Shown: positions 32,588-44,062 of the stretch, piece after piece
Layout of the letters: each line of letters begins with the position of its first letter
How positions within the stretch are numbered: position 1 is the first letter of the stretch
DNA from: Ulva prolifera
Taxonomy: Eukaryota; Chlorophyta; Ulvophyceae; Ulvales; Ulvaceae
Direction: 5' to 3'
Length of the DNA stretch: 64,000 nucleotides
NCBI GenBank assembly: GCA_023078555.1
Contig: CM041196.1
Span: 9,380,985-9,444,984 of the forward strand
Notes under the pieces: model-generated
Told to the model about the DNA's origin: nothing
The model's input: the letters and a program-made list of their open reading frames with translations, nothing else
The model's database searches: none
Made by a program: the position numbers and the translations under genes

Positions 32588-35500
32588 ATGGTAGGCCGCA
32601 AGATAGGCAGCAAATTCTGCATATACCAAAACAATGTCTATCAATGCCCGGACTGTTTGGGGCGCTGTAGGACACGGGACCGAATGAGGTACCACTTCCA
32701 GAAGCAAACAATTCATAACGGGCGTGTTGTGGCATGTCAAGTGCCTAAAGATGAGGCTTCTATCGCTGCGGAAGAAGCATGGCAAGCGCGTATTGCTGGG
32801 AAGAAACGGCGTCTGGAAGAACAGCCTTGCAGCTCGCCACAGCAGCAGCACTGCCACAGCGGATGCCCGGAATCATGTTCACTGCAGAAGACACGAGCTG
32901 AGGCCGATGAAGGTCACTGTCATGGTGAGATACCCAGGCCTGCCTTTCACGTGGTTTACCGCGGTTCGGCCACGGGCATGCGGTCCGCAGTTTTTGACTT
33001 GCGTGCGGTAGGACTGCCAAGGTCAGCTTTGCACGCTGCAGGTGACCAGTCACCTGAGCAAGCTCACAAACCTACCATGGACTCGACACACGTTCCTGTC
33101 AACGAGATTGCTGCTGCGATGCTACAACGCATCCTTGACAGTGGAGATGACTCCGGCACCATGCCAATCGAGGTACCAGAGGGGGTGGTCGACTACTTAC
33201 AGGTGAGGATCCACAGTGTCATCATAACTGCATGCTGTACAGATACTCCCGGCATCTTTGAGTGGAGCACCTTGCCGGTCTATGTGTGTTCTCACTGAAC
33301 ACGAACCGTCACCTGTAGCCTTTCCATGCTACAGCGTGGCATGGCATGGATCAGGAGATGTCTACTTGTGTCGGGGGCGGGTACATCAGGGGATTGCATA
33401 CTACCATGAATTCGTGGAGAACATCCCATCAATAGATATGCCTGGCAGGTCGGCTCCCCGCCAACCATATAGCACGCTGCAGGAGCTTTCTGGCATCGAC
33501 TCGTGCAAACCGGGAGATGATGACATGCTACATCTCCGGGGTGGGCTTGAAGAGGAGGAAGATCCGGACCTACAGGAGCACGCCGATGACGCAGAAGCAT
33601 ACTTTCAGGCTCTTGGCTTGCCGAATCTCTTGGCGGACGAAGAGGAGGAAGCCGACGAGGCGGGGGGGGCAGCCACCAAGGAAGCTTGGCCTCTGGAATT
33701 GCTACAGAAGCCACTGTACCCTGGCTGTCAATACACTGTCCAGCAGTTTTGCTACGCCCTGTTCCGAGTGAAGACCGGATCCATCCGGGATGACAGAGCA
33801 GATCTATTGTGCAAACTCATGGCCCAAGTTATGCCAGAGGGATATCTGGGACCCAAGTACGTCCATCACGCCTAGCGGCAGCGACACCACAATGCTGCCA
33901 CCTATGCTATCTAGTTTCCAGCGCCTCATACTTGGGCACTACTAGCATCCGGGTATCGAGAGTGCAGGAGCTATCATGAACTCAAGCAGGCGAACCGAGT
34001 TCAACCAGCAGCCGCATTTGAGCACCATATCTGCCCGGTGTCAAGTTGTAGCCACGTCTTTGCCAAAATTCAGAAAGGCGAGTGGGAGCAACACCGGAAT
34101 GACATTTGCCCCCACTGTGGCCATGGACGGCGGTTCAAAAAGTCGGCGGGTCACCTGCAGGCCTCGAGAAGGTTCGTTTACCCCCGACACGACTCAATGC
34201 ACACCCACCTGAGCACCTGCACCGCGACCGTTGCATGAAATTTTTTCCAGGGGAGCAGCATGCACTGTAACATAGTGTTGAATGTAGGATGTGGGATCTC
34301 GGCATTGAGAGCGCTATGGCCAAATTCCTGGAGGACCCTGAGATCAGGCAATGCATCAAAGACAAGCTGCATCGCACCACAGCTGACCCCCAGACGTATT
34401 ACGGATCACAGGCATTCAAAAATCTGAATGACGACTGCGCGGGTGCTCTCATGATGCACAATGTCCTCACCATGCTCATCAGCATAGGAGGTGACGGAGT
34501 GCAGTTGCTGAACTGGGGCAAACGGACTGCCACTGTCATTGCAGTGAAATGCGAAGACTTGCCAATGCACATTGTCCAGACAGCGCGAGCAGTGGCTCCT
34601 CTGATCATTATCGAGGGACCTACAGAGCCTGGCACTCTGGACCACATTCTCAAGCACACCGTTGATTTCCTATGTGACCACGCCCCATCACGGACCACAG
34701 GCAGTGCGAGCTCAGCCCACTCAGACTCCACCACTCTGTGCTGAACGCGGTGTCATGAAGTGCGCCCATGCTTGCAGACGTTGACGGTATTCCGATGGCT
34801 TGGAGCGCCCCGCACCCATTCCATGTGGCAGCCAATCAAGCAGCAGAAGCTCTGAAAGCGGCGGAGGCTGTCCACGCAGCAGCTGTGATTGCCAAAAATG
34901 CGGATCCAGACAACGACGTTGCAAGTGCTCAGCTACTCGGGGCACAAACTGCACTTGACACCGCGTCTCAGGCAATGCATCAAGCTGCAGAGGCAGCGAG
35001 TGTCGTGTTGCCGGTCGTGCTGGAGCACTGGTTTCCAGTATTGATGGCACTACATGGGGACACACCATTTGCCGCGAAACTCCGGCATTCGGTGGGGATT
35101 GCTGCTCCAGCAGCATGCCCTCGCTGCATGCTGTTGGCGTCAAAGAGGAAGCCGACGGAAGATGGGTCCCCCGGAGACACAGTACTGAACGCCACATCGT
35201 ATGGAGGCTGTGCATGCAAGGCTGAAAGAAATGCTCCAATCGTGCCTGAAGCCGGACCTTGCAGCATGTCTACACATGCAGGCTTCGAATACTCTGCTGA
35301 GGATGGCTCATTTGACAAAGAGGCAGCAAAGCTCCTCTTGATTGATGACGATCTGGACGAGCTCATCGCGGAAGCTGCCTTGGTGGCAACAGAAAAAGAG
35401 AGAGAGATCTACGTGACGGAGCTGAACAACAAATTGGCTGCCCTTGGGCCAAATGCTACCGTGCAGGACAAAGCCAAGGGTACGTTCCAATTAATCCATA

Positions 35501-37491
35501 CTCATCGATACTCTCATGTGCAAGAAAAGTAGCAGGATCGCTAGGTGATTCAATCAAGAGAACTGCATACACAACATGATCATCAACATCGGCGAGATGT
35601 GCACCGTGCAGTGTACGAGAGTGAGTTCGAGAAATTCCAAAAAGAGTGCAACAAGAAACACCTGCCATTGGGTCGTAATGGGAAATGTGTGTTCAGCAGA
35701 CTACCATACTACAGGTTAGCGTCCGGTCATGACTGCGTTGATGTGCTTCGTGAGCCTATTGCATGTCACTCGCAGTACACCACCGGGCTATGCTCTGCAG
35801 GCCAGAGGCTATGCATCGCATCCCGCTAGCACACGCTTTCTGTAATGGCCTGATCAAAGGCTTCTGGGCGCTCATGGCGAGGAGTGGCAAGGTGCCGCTG
35901 CGACAAGGCAACGACATTATACTGTCAAGAGACGCGCGGAAGGCAATAAAAGCGCAAGTTGCTGAGCTTCGAGGAACCACATGCTTCACCGCAGCTCTGC
36001 CGGACATCGTCCAGTGCGCACTTGATGCAACTGCTGAATAGCTTGAGCAGCGAGGTGTACGTGTGCATGTCAGGGTGTATGCATTGAGGCCAGCACGCTG
36101 GCACCGTGTGGCATTGCCAAGCATTACCACCTCTGACCGTTATCTCCAAACATTCTGGCGCATGCAGTGGCTCCAACATGACGATGGAGGACAAACTCAC
36201 CTGGGCGGACACTGTATCCGCTTATGCCCTGCATGAAGCGGGAGTGGACGAGAGGATTCTGGAGATGTGGGGACATCTCCGCACTGCAGTGGTATACTTC
36301 ATGCGATATCAAGAAGGTCAACATCAACCGGAGCACATTGATGCTGCCCAAGATGCACTGTTTCAGTACAGCGTCCTCGTCCAGGAGCACTTTGACACCA
36401 ACCACCTGATGACATTTCAACTGCATACATGCATGGCACACGTAGCAGAGCAGGCTCGCCTCTGCGGGCCCACTGCATTTGCTGCGGAGTGGTGGCTCGA
36501 GAGGTGCATGCAGGTTTTCAAACGAATCACAAAGTACCGCTCTACACGCCACCCAGAATGTGTGGGAACCAATCACTTCTTGGCTGTCCAAGCACTGGAC
36601 AAGATCGCCTCTTGCTGCCCACAGTCAACTGCGCTCTTGGACAAGATCGACCCCCCTGCAGGACGCACCAGAAAAGGTGCCCGGGACGACACTGCGGGTG
36701 ACGAGTGGCTCGCTGGGCCCATTCAAGATGTGAGCGATGACCATCTCGCGGTGAGGACCATATATACACCCTCTTCATTTTGATCCACAAACGCCGTGTA
36801 CCACAAACACCGTGTACATGCCCATTGTTGCATTGCAACGAGCACGTCCGTGGTTGTGCACCTGGTCCTCTTCATGCAGGTCACACGGGTCAAGCAGGCA
36901 CTGCAGGCCACAAGCCTGAAAGCCGCTGGAGACACCGAGGCATTGTGGTCCGAGGCGGGAGGCCTGCTGAATCCGGGTCTGTTGGGTGGCAATGGTGCCA
37001 ACGGGCAACCACGCGTCCGGTTGTTTCGCAGTAAGATGGCTTCGTGTAAGGGAGGCCACTTCCTCGTGAGGACCACCGAGGCCAAGACTTCAAAAGTTTA
37101 CTTGGCGTACGTGCCATTCCTGCTAGATGGAGGCCAAGGGAATGCAGAAGGCGGAGTAGGTGCCATCAACACAGTGATGAAGATCTCTGATATCTTCTTG
37201 TGGCAGGAGACATCAGCAGATGGAGTTGTTCGGAAAACACGCTTTCTGCTGGGGGAAATGCATGAACTGCAGCCTGTGGGAGATCCGCTGCACGGGTATG
37301 AAGTGCGGTATACGGACCCATCCATTGGAGAAAGGCTCAGAAAGCCGTCGTTGCTACAGAAGAAGCCACTCGTACAAGGAGGGGCGGGCTATACTTACGG
37401 AGTGCGACTAGACCAGGTGGACTGTACTCTAGTGAGCACTCGGAACGAACAGTTTTTCGTTCCAACACTGAAGATGTCTACGTTTGGTTAG
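32588..37491 (+). CDS. CACTA/EnSpm transposase (tnp2-type), intron-rich, element 2
   Basis: Exon 1 is 32588-33202 (205 codons, donor GTGAGG) and begins with a C2H2 finger (C-x2-C-x12-H-x6-H). Later exons carry: an acidic stretch and a Leu-rich block ending at about 33857 (donor GTACGT); a Cys/His zinc region (about 33964-34170); the first catalytic Asp in Gly-Gly-Asp-Gly-Val-Gln (about 34490) and Glu-Gly-Pro-Thr-Glu-Pro-Gly (34286-34740); the second Asp in His-Gly-Asp-Thr-Pro with Cys-x2-Cys (34768-35480); a Leu-Pro-Tyr-Tyr block (about 35590-35720); a His-x-Phe-Cys-Asn-Gly block (35830-36010); a DUF4218-like block with Trp-Trp-Leu-Glu-Arg-Cys-Met (36180-36760); and a DUF4216-like C-terminus (36900-37491). 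The enzyme would cut and rejoin the CACTA termini in the nucleus. No stop or frameshift was seen inside the recognised blocks. Several inner splice sites are approximate. Confidence 0.8.
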
Positions 37492-38849
37492 CGTATATCA
37501 TGGAGGAGTGTTGAACATGAGCAATGATGTGCATTGCAAGTTGTGCAATTGCATGAATTGGTAACACAGCGTACTGTCACATGGCATAGAGTGCCAACAT
37601 CGCTCCACATAGACCCAATGCACGATTTGGCGTGCAAATTAGAGACAATCACACAGCAACAAGTACCCAACCGGGACTAGTTGCAGGAGGGATTCCACAG
37701 AATTGCTATGGCATAATTGTCTTGTGGGCGAGTCTGCTGCTAGCATGAGTTACAAATCTTATTAGCAGACTTGATGCGAAATATTACACACCACTGACCC
37801 TGCTACAGAACTTGACGCATATTCGGTACTGATGGGATGCTGAACTCATCTCCATTTCCACTGCCGCTATAGATTTGCAGTGACCACGGTGCCTGCATGT
37901 CCCCACAGCATTTCATTAATGATGTATACGGCACACGTGTGCTTTGCAAACAATTGTGGAAGTGGAGAGTGGAATGTGGCATGTCTTTACCGGCGACTTA
38001 CCCACAATCTAAAGCGAAGATGTCTATAGCAAATGCGGCAGTTTCCACAGCGAAGAGGGGCTCATCAGATGGAGCAACTGGTATCATAGGTCAAGAGTGG
38101 CACTTGGTCACCACCCGCTCAGCGATCGTAGCATCACTCTCGGTAGTCTCAGCCACCTGCACTCGAGAGCTTACGAGCATCAGTACACGCTGAATCTGGG
38201 CAATAGCACGGCATTGAAGGATGGGAATGTCCGGATGGTGTCAACGACGCACACTATCTTGATAACTACTTCCGATGAGACCGGCAGACTCTCGGGCGTC
38301 GAATGGTGACCTGAAGACACTGTCAAACGAGTAGCGCACTCTCGGATGTCATGCGTGCTTTCGGCCCGCTCGCAATATGCCCTTCATGTACACGACAGAT
38401 TTGCAAACAGTAATGATTGCTTCGTTCCCGTACAGGGGACCTGCGTGTTTACAAGCTGGCTTAGCAAGCTGGTCCGCTGTGTACTTCTCCTGGCGTTATC
38501 TCTCACCAAACGTCGAGGTTGCGCCATGCACTTACCAAATATGCTCCTGGGATCACACAACGTCTTGTGTTGCCAATGCATTGTGCGTCTGCGTCCATTC
38601 TGCTGGTTGTCTAAGGTACCCCTGCAACAATCCATCAATGTGCCCCTTCTAGTGCAATGTGGTGGCCACTTTGATAACTGCCCCAGCTTGTACTGCACAG
38701 AAAGGCCCCTGACTGCAACTGTGGCTCTGGGGCGAGTTTCGCCCCGGACTGCTGTACGCTGCAACAGCCCCTGATGCAGCATGGGGCATTATTGCCCTCA
38801 GCCCACCCGCCCCTGATCCGAAAGGGGCACTTCCCCCAACTCTGGGGAG
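37492..38849. promoter_or_regulatory. CACTA right subterminal region
   Basis: No gene recognised. The last 250 bp are dense in GGGGC(A/G) and (T/G)GCCCC words (for example near 38641, 38682, 38703, 38729, 38742, 38767, 38781, 38810 and 38823), mirroring the left end. Confidence 0.55.
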
Positions 38850-38867
38850 GTCAACTTTCTTGTAGTG
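38850..38867 (-). repeat. CACTA right terminal inverted repeat
   Basis: GTCAACTTTCTTGTAGTG, the exact reverse complement of 24146-24163, followed by CCA (38868-38870). Confidence 0.95.
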
Positions 38868-41865
38868 CCAGAGCTTGCTTTGCTAGGAAGTAGTACATGC
38901 GGTGCATCACGGCTGGGGCTGGTTGCTGATGCTGTGGCAATTTAAACGCAAGGGCTGTGGGAGACAGTGGAGGAGTGATACGGTTCAATGAGAACGGCGT
39001 GCAGCCCGTGGCTGCCGACGTGGAGCTATTCATGCTAAACTCGATATGTGGCAGGAATGCATCCCAATCATCATGTGCAGGACCGATGAAATGCCGAACA
39101 GCTTCTTCCACAACGCGATTGTACCGCTCAACCTGCCCATTGGCTCGAGGATGGTAGGAGAATGTCAGCTGCAATGCAATGCCTAGGTGGTCACACAGGG
39201 ATGCGAAAAACTTATTGTTCCACTGCGTACCGCGGTCACTACAAATGCCAAGTGGCAGGCCATAATGGGGGTATATGTGCTGGAAAAACAGTGCAGCGAA
39301 TCCGGGACCATTCAGAGTAGACACTGTGGGGATCAATCTCACCATCTTGCTGAATTGATCAACAAACACAACAATGCAGTTGTGACCAGACGTGGAGTTA
39401 GGTAGCTGCGTGATCATGTCCACACTCACGACACGCCAGCATGCAGAAGGTACAGGTAGTGGGGACATGACTGCCTCCCGTTCCGACGGGGACTTCATGG
39501 TCTGACAGCTATGGCATTGTGACACAAATTTCTTGACATCCTTGTGTATATCTGGCCAGTAAAATGAGTCTGTGATCAATGATGCTGTGCGAGAGACACC
39601 CATGTGTGCATGCCAAGGGTGTACGTGGTGCCACAACAGAATTTGCCGGCGCAAGTGATCATGATCAGGGACAACAATCTTGTTCTTGTGCAGATAGATC
39701 TGGTGCTTAGGGTCATAATGGTATGATGCAGGTGGTTTGGCAAAATCAGAATCATGTGCATAGCCACTACGCAATCGCTGCCAGAAGTCGTCCGCGTGCA
39801 GATCTAGAGTTAAGTATCTGTTGGATCGTTTCAGAAGCAGCTCTGCTTGTGAGTGCGTACCCACACGCTGTGCGTCGACTGCGCGGCCGTCACACACCAG
39901 GTCCTCCTGGTCGACCCAGTCCACCGCGGAAGCATCCGGCTGCGCGGTCGCTGCGTCGTCCTCATCCGCGGGCTGTTGGTGGAGGGGTGAGGCCGAGGAA
40001 TTCGGCCTCCTCCGCTGTAGGCGTGAAGTCAATGTCTGACATTGTAGACGGGGTGCGGAGGCAACCAGGAGCGGTCGCGGAGAACGGCGGCGGCTCGGTG
40101 TTGGCATGGGCCGGCGGAGAAGTGGGGATGGAGGCGGTGGCAGCGCTGGCGGAGACCCCGTTGGCATCAACACCGGGGACCGCTGAGACTCCATCTGCTT
40201 GCCCATGCGGGGGCTGGACCCCGAGCTGATGGAAATCACTGATGGCGGCGGCTGCGTGGGCCGCCGTGGGTCCTGTGGGTGGGACAGAGGGGGGAATTGC
40301 GACTGGGAACGCAGGTCTGGCATGGGTGGGGACAGGCCGGGCGGGGGTGAACCGAACTTCTCCCGTAGCTGGGAGTAGTCGCACGGCTGGGGAGAGATTG
40401 TTGGCAACGTCTGGTGGTATGGGATGGCCTGATTCATCGGCGACGGGCCAGATGATATGGCCGTTGATCCAGTGCTGGCGATTGGAAGCTCGTATCCGCT
40501 TGGATCCGGGGATGGGGAAGAGTGGCATCTGCGCGCTATAGCCGTGGTCAGACTTACAGCCGGAAACGCATAAGAAACTTGCACCGGAATGGCATTGCCC
40601 GCACGAGAGGCACAAGAAATGGGATGGTCATCATGCAGCTGTACTGTCATGGAAGGCAGGTGTGTGGCACGGGACACTGCGTCCGCCACCACGTTCTTGT
40701 CACCAGGCACGTACATGATGTGCCAGTTGATGCGGGACAGCGTCTCTACCCAACGCGCTTGCTTGTTATTCAAGCGTTGCTGGGTCTGCAAGTACCTCAA
40801 TGGATTATGGTCAGAATGGACATACACGGGGTGGCCATTTTCCAGATAGCAACGCCATTGGCGTGCAGCAAAAACAATGGCGCCCAGCTCTTTTTCAAAA
40901 GTGGCATGGTGGACCTCAGAGGAATTCATTTTTCGGCCTACCCATGCAATGGGATGCAGAGCTGCTTCATGGTCTTGCATCAAGACAGCTCCATAGGCAT
41001 AATCACTGGCATCTGTGTATACGTGGAAGGGCTGGTTGAGATTGGGATGGCGCAGGCCTGTGGCATTGATCAGAGCATGTTTGATGTCATTGAATGCTCG
41101 AGTGCATTGTTCAGTCCATGCGCTCTTGCCTTTGGCTTTCATGCGCTCGAGGAGTGGGGCAGCAAGGGTGGGAAATTTCGGAATAAATCTGCGAAAATAG
41201 CCAGCAAGACCCAAGAATGATCGGATGGTATTGGTTGACGATTTTAAATCAGCCTCAGGCCATTGTTGCAACACTGAAACCTTGTGTGGGTCTGGCTTCA
41301 CGGTATCTGCTGTAACAATATGGCCCAAGTATTTGACTTCTTGCATGGCAAATTGGCATTTGACAGCATTGCAGAAAAAGTTGTGTTCATGCAGCCTAGT
41401 CAACACACGATCAAGATTGATGGCATGATCCTCAGCAGTTCTGGAAATGATGATAATGTCATCGAGGTATGCAAGGCAAATCTTGCCAATCAGTCCACGC
41501 AAAACCACGTGCATTGCTTGTTGGAAAACACTCGGTGCATTGGTGAGACCGAATGGCATCACCGTCCATTCGTACAGGCCATCAGGGGTGCGGAATGCAG
41601 TTTTTGGCTGGGATGTCGGGGCTAGTCTGATCTGGTGATATCCAGAAGCAAGATCCAATGCAGAAAAATATCTCTGGCCTTGCAATTTATCAAGCAAGGC
41701 ATCTATGCGTGGTAATGGGTATGTATTCTTTACTGTGTTCTCATTCAGGTAGCGGTAGTCGACACACAGTCTCAGTTTACCTCCGGGTTTGGGAGCAAAA
41801 AGGACGCTGCTTGCCCAAGGGGAGATGGACGGCTGAATCCAGCCCATGTCAAGCAAGTGTTGTAC
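38868..41865 (-). CDS. Gypsy pol: reverse transcriptase, RNase H and integrase core (upstream half of split pol)
   Basis: About 1000 codons, read after the amber codon at 41868-41866. The RT has Tyr-Leu-Asp-Asp (about residues 130-133 counted from 41856) and the usual Gly-Leu-x-Asn-Ala-Pro. RNase H has Tyr-Thr-Asp-Ala-Ser (about 280-284), Glu 322 and His-Ser-Asp-His (about 347-350). Next is an unusually long Pro/Ser-rich linker (about 400-680), then the integrase HHCC zinc finger (His-x3-His near 747-751, Cys 781, Cys 784) and catalytic Asp 813, Asp 874 and Glu 910. The frame runs into the CACTA terminus and stops at 38851. Together with 23331-24142 it made one continuous frame before the insertion. 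The enzyme copies element RNA into DNA and integrates it. Confidence 0.92.
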
Positions 41866-43074
41866 CTACTTTTCCAGTTCAGAGTGTTCCAGTGGAGTTA
41901 ATCTGTACTGGCGGGCAGCACGCGGTCTGGTGCCAGGCAGATTCTCAATATTCATCTCAAAGCCTAAGGCTGTGGTATTTGGGGGTGCAGGCCCGAGCGT
42001 GCCTCCGGACCTAGAATGTTTGTGTACTATCTCTTGAACACACTGTGGGATGGTGGCTACATCTTGCTGGACTGGTGCTGGTACTTGCTGCTGGGACAGA
42101 AAACCTTTCTTTTTCGACGCCGCACATACATGCATATCGCTGGAAGGCTCGACGCGTGCATGTGCTGGTTTGACATGCACCACGTACAGAGGCGACTTAC
42201 CACATTTAGCACGATTGACCATAGATTTCAGCTTACGGCTGGTGCATGCATACTCATCTGATGTTCCCTGTGAAGCAGGTGTGCGTTTGGGTATGTGCAC
42301 GACATGCTGCCAAGCACGAGAATGCTTTCGGGGGCCAGCCTTACGGCCAGGCACGATGATGCGAATGTCCGGATCATCAAACTCGAGTTTCATGTGCGTG
42401 ACGGCAATCACATCAAGACCCAATAGCGCGTGATTGGGTGCATGCCACTCTGCAGCCGGCAAACTTGCTACCACAGTGTACGTGACATCGTGACGCTGGC
42501 GGCCTATGCTTGTGCATAATGTGACAGTACCGAGGCAGGGTGCTGCACTCCCAGAGATGCCATGCGACGTGGATGCGCTTTGGTGATATGGTATGGCATT
42601 GGCCTGTAGGAATTCTACTGTAATCATGCTGTGATTGGAGGCTGTGTCTACAAGCGCCTTCAAGCGGCTGCCTTTGATGTGGATGGGGACTGTGCAGATC
42701 AGATCGACAGCGTCAATTTTCTGACTAGCACAAGACATAGCAGATGTATTTAGGCTCTGCTGGTTGGACGTCAATCGCAAAACATGGAACGTCTGGTGAC
42801 CTGGCACTGGGCGGCCGTCCGTATAGGACAACAATGCATTGGCTTTGTCTACTGTGCTGTAGCTGTGTCTGCTAGTGTACGGCACAAACGCATCACTATC
42901 AAACAAGCGGCCAGGGATGGCTACTGTGACATGGTGCCCATTCAGGTTGATGGCATGTAAATGTCTCAATGCCACGTGTGCATCATCAGTGTATGGTAAC
43001 AACAATAGGGCAGGATAGCGTGGAAATATCGAATAATGACTTGTCAGCTGTGCTGAGTGAGGAAGGAAAAACAA
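41866..43074 (-). CDS. Gypsy protease-containing ORF, ending in an amber codon before RT
   Basis: 402 codons. A retropepsin core is visible: Leu-Val-Asp-Thr-Ala-Ser (an active-site Asp-Thr-Ala in place of the common Asp-Thr/Ser-Gly) and, later, Ala-Leu-Leu-Gly-Leu-Asp-Val. The frame ends ...Glu-Leu-Glu-Lys then TAG (41868-41866), and RT follows in the same frame. The equivalent position in related elements is usually Gln, and TAG is one base from CAG. The gag frame to its right is in another register, so gag and protease need either frameshifting or separate translation. The start codon is uncertain. Confidence 0.8.
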   Translation of the reverse strand: MFFLPHSAQLTSHYSIFPRYPALLLLPYTDDAHVALRHLHAINLNGHHVTVAIPGRLFDSDAFVPYTSRHSYSTVDKANALLSYTDGRPVPGHQTFHVLRLTSNQQSLNTSAMSCASQKIDAVDLICTVPIHIKGSRLKALVDTASNHSMITVEFLQANAIPYHQSASTSHGISGSAAPCLGTVTLCTSIGRQRHDVTYTVVASLPAAEWHAPNHALLGLDVIAVTHMKLEFDDPDIRIIVPGRKAGPRKHSRAWQHVVHIPKRTPASQGTSDEYACTSRKLKSMVNRAKCGKSPLYVVHVKPAHARVEPSSDMHVCAASKKKGFLSQQQVPAPVQQDVATIPQCVQEIVHKHSRSGGTLGPAPPNTTALGFEMNIENLPGTRPRAARQYRLTPLEHSELEK

Positions 43075-43159
43075 TGCCGTGGCCTGAGGCGTGGTCAGCC
43101 GCTAGTACAAAAGGCTCCACCGCCCAAGATGGGCAGCCAAGAGGCGGCTTGCCAGTTTC

Positions 43160-44062
43160 TCAACGGATATGGTTGCCAGGGGCACGTGCTCGTTTGTTCG
43201 GAGTCTGAGGGGTATCATCATACCGTTTGCGATTGCGGGGGCCCGCGGAATTTGGAGTGTTTGCCGCGCTCTGCGGCTGCGGCGGCGGGGGTGGTGGCGG
43301 CGGTAGCTCGTCCGCGGGCTCCACTGCCATCAGGCACTTGTTCTTGTTGGCAGGGTGTTGCGCCCAGGTTGCGAGTGCCTCCGGCGCAATGGAACGCGCG
43401 GTAGGGCAGTCCGCGATGCGGTGGTACCTGTCGCTGTCAGGCATGGAGGAGGGGCAGATGCCGCAAACTCGCTTGCGGTGGTGGAAAGTTGCTTCCAAGA
43501 GGAATATCCCGACGGCCACGGGTGTGAATGGAAGGTAGTAAGGGAGCTCTTTACGGCAGGCTGCCGCAAGACCGTGGATGGTGAATGGCGCGTTGTGGTT
43601 GGCAACTTCAAACGCATACACATCTTTGATCCACTGTGGTACGGTGGGGCTGTCCATGGCATTATCGAGCCAGGCCTGCTTCTGTTGGAATGGAAGCTTA
43701 CGGGCGTCCCGGAGGCCTGGTAAGCGCTCCCGGGTGACGCTGGAACATGGCGTAGATGGCTGCACATATGTTGAACGGTTGTTGGAAAATTGGCTGCGAC
43801 TCTGGCCTGGTCTTTGGGTATTGGTATATGCCATGGCAATCTGCCGCTGGCCTCGTTTTGGTGCTGATGTGTGGCCATGGCCTGGCATCTCACGGGTGGG
43901 GGTGGTATGGGTGCTGGTGGATGCAAAATCTACACCCTGGTAATGGTTGGCAGAGAATGTGGCAAAGCGCTTGGCTGTGTTGGCTGTCTCCTTGGCTGTG
44001 TTCAGCTTGTCCACACACCATGTGACAAATGCGGGCCATGGCAGAGAACGTTCACCGATACC
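43160..44062 (-). CDS. Gypsy gag C-terminal part, 5' end apparently missing
   Basis: The open frame continues from inside the LTR, across the primer-site position, into sequence that already looks like the middle of gag (Pro-Trp-Pro-Ala-Phe-Val-Thr-Trp-Cys). No ATG precedes that part in frame; the nearest in-frame ATG is about 40 codons further on. A Cys-x2-Cys-x10-His-x4-Cys motif is present, resembling a retroviral zinc knuckle but with a longer loop. The C-terminus is polyproline followed by basic residues. Gag would bind element RNA and form particles. The lack of leader and N-terminal gag suggests an internal deletion next to the 5' LTR. Confidence 0.7.
   Translation of the reverse strand, partial: GIGERSLPWPAFVTWCVDKLNTAKETANTAKRFATFSANHYQGVDFASTSTHTTPTREMPGHGHTSAPKRGQRQIAMAYTNTQRPGQSRSQFSNNRSTYVQPSTPCSSVTRERLPGLRDARKLPFQQKQAWLDNAMDSPTVPQWIKDVYAFEVANHNAPFTIHGLAAACRKELPYYLPFTPVAVGIFLLEATFHHRKRVCGICPSSMPDSDRYHRIADCPTARSIAPEALATWAQHPANKNKCLMAVEPADELPPPPPPPPQPQSAANTPNSAGPRNRKRYDDTPQTPNKRARAPGNHIR
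44049..44062 (-). promoter_or_regulatory. Gypsy primer-binding-site position
   Basis: Directly after the 5' LTR the minus strand reads GGTATCGGTGAACG. The TRIM has GGTATCGATGAG at the same place. The pattern resembles initiator-Met tRNA sites (TGGTATC...), lacking the first T. Confidence 0.5.

Larger units (their letters stand above)
24146..38867 (+). mobile_element. Complete CACTA (EnSpm) transposon, 14,722 bp, element 2
   Basis: Starts CACTACAAGAAAGTTGAC and ends with its exact reverse complement, 18 perfect terminal bases followed by a further partly matching CCCCA. It is flanked by the CCA duplication and sits inside the integrase gene of the gypsy element. It carries a tnp2-type transposase gene on the plus strand, a divergent second gene on the minus strand, a 174-bp tandem array between them, and GC-rich subterminal regions with many GGGGCA/TGCCCC motifs. 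All parts needed for autonomy appear to be present. Confidence 0.95.
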
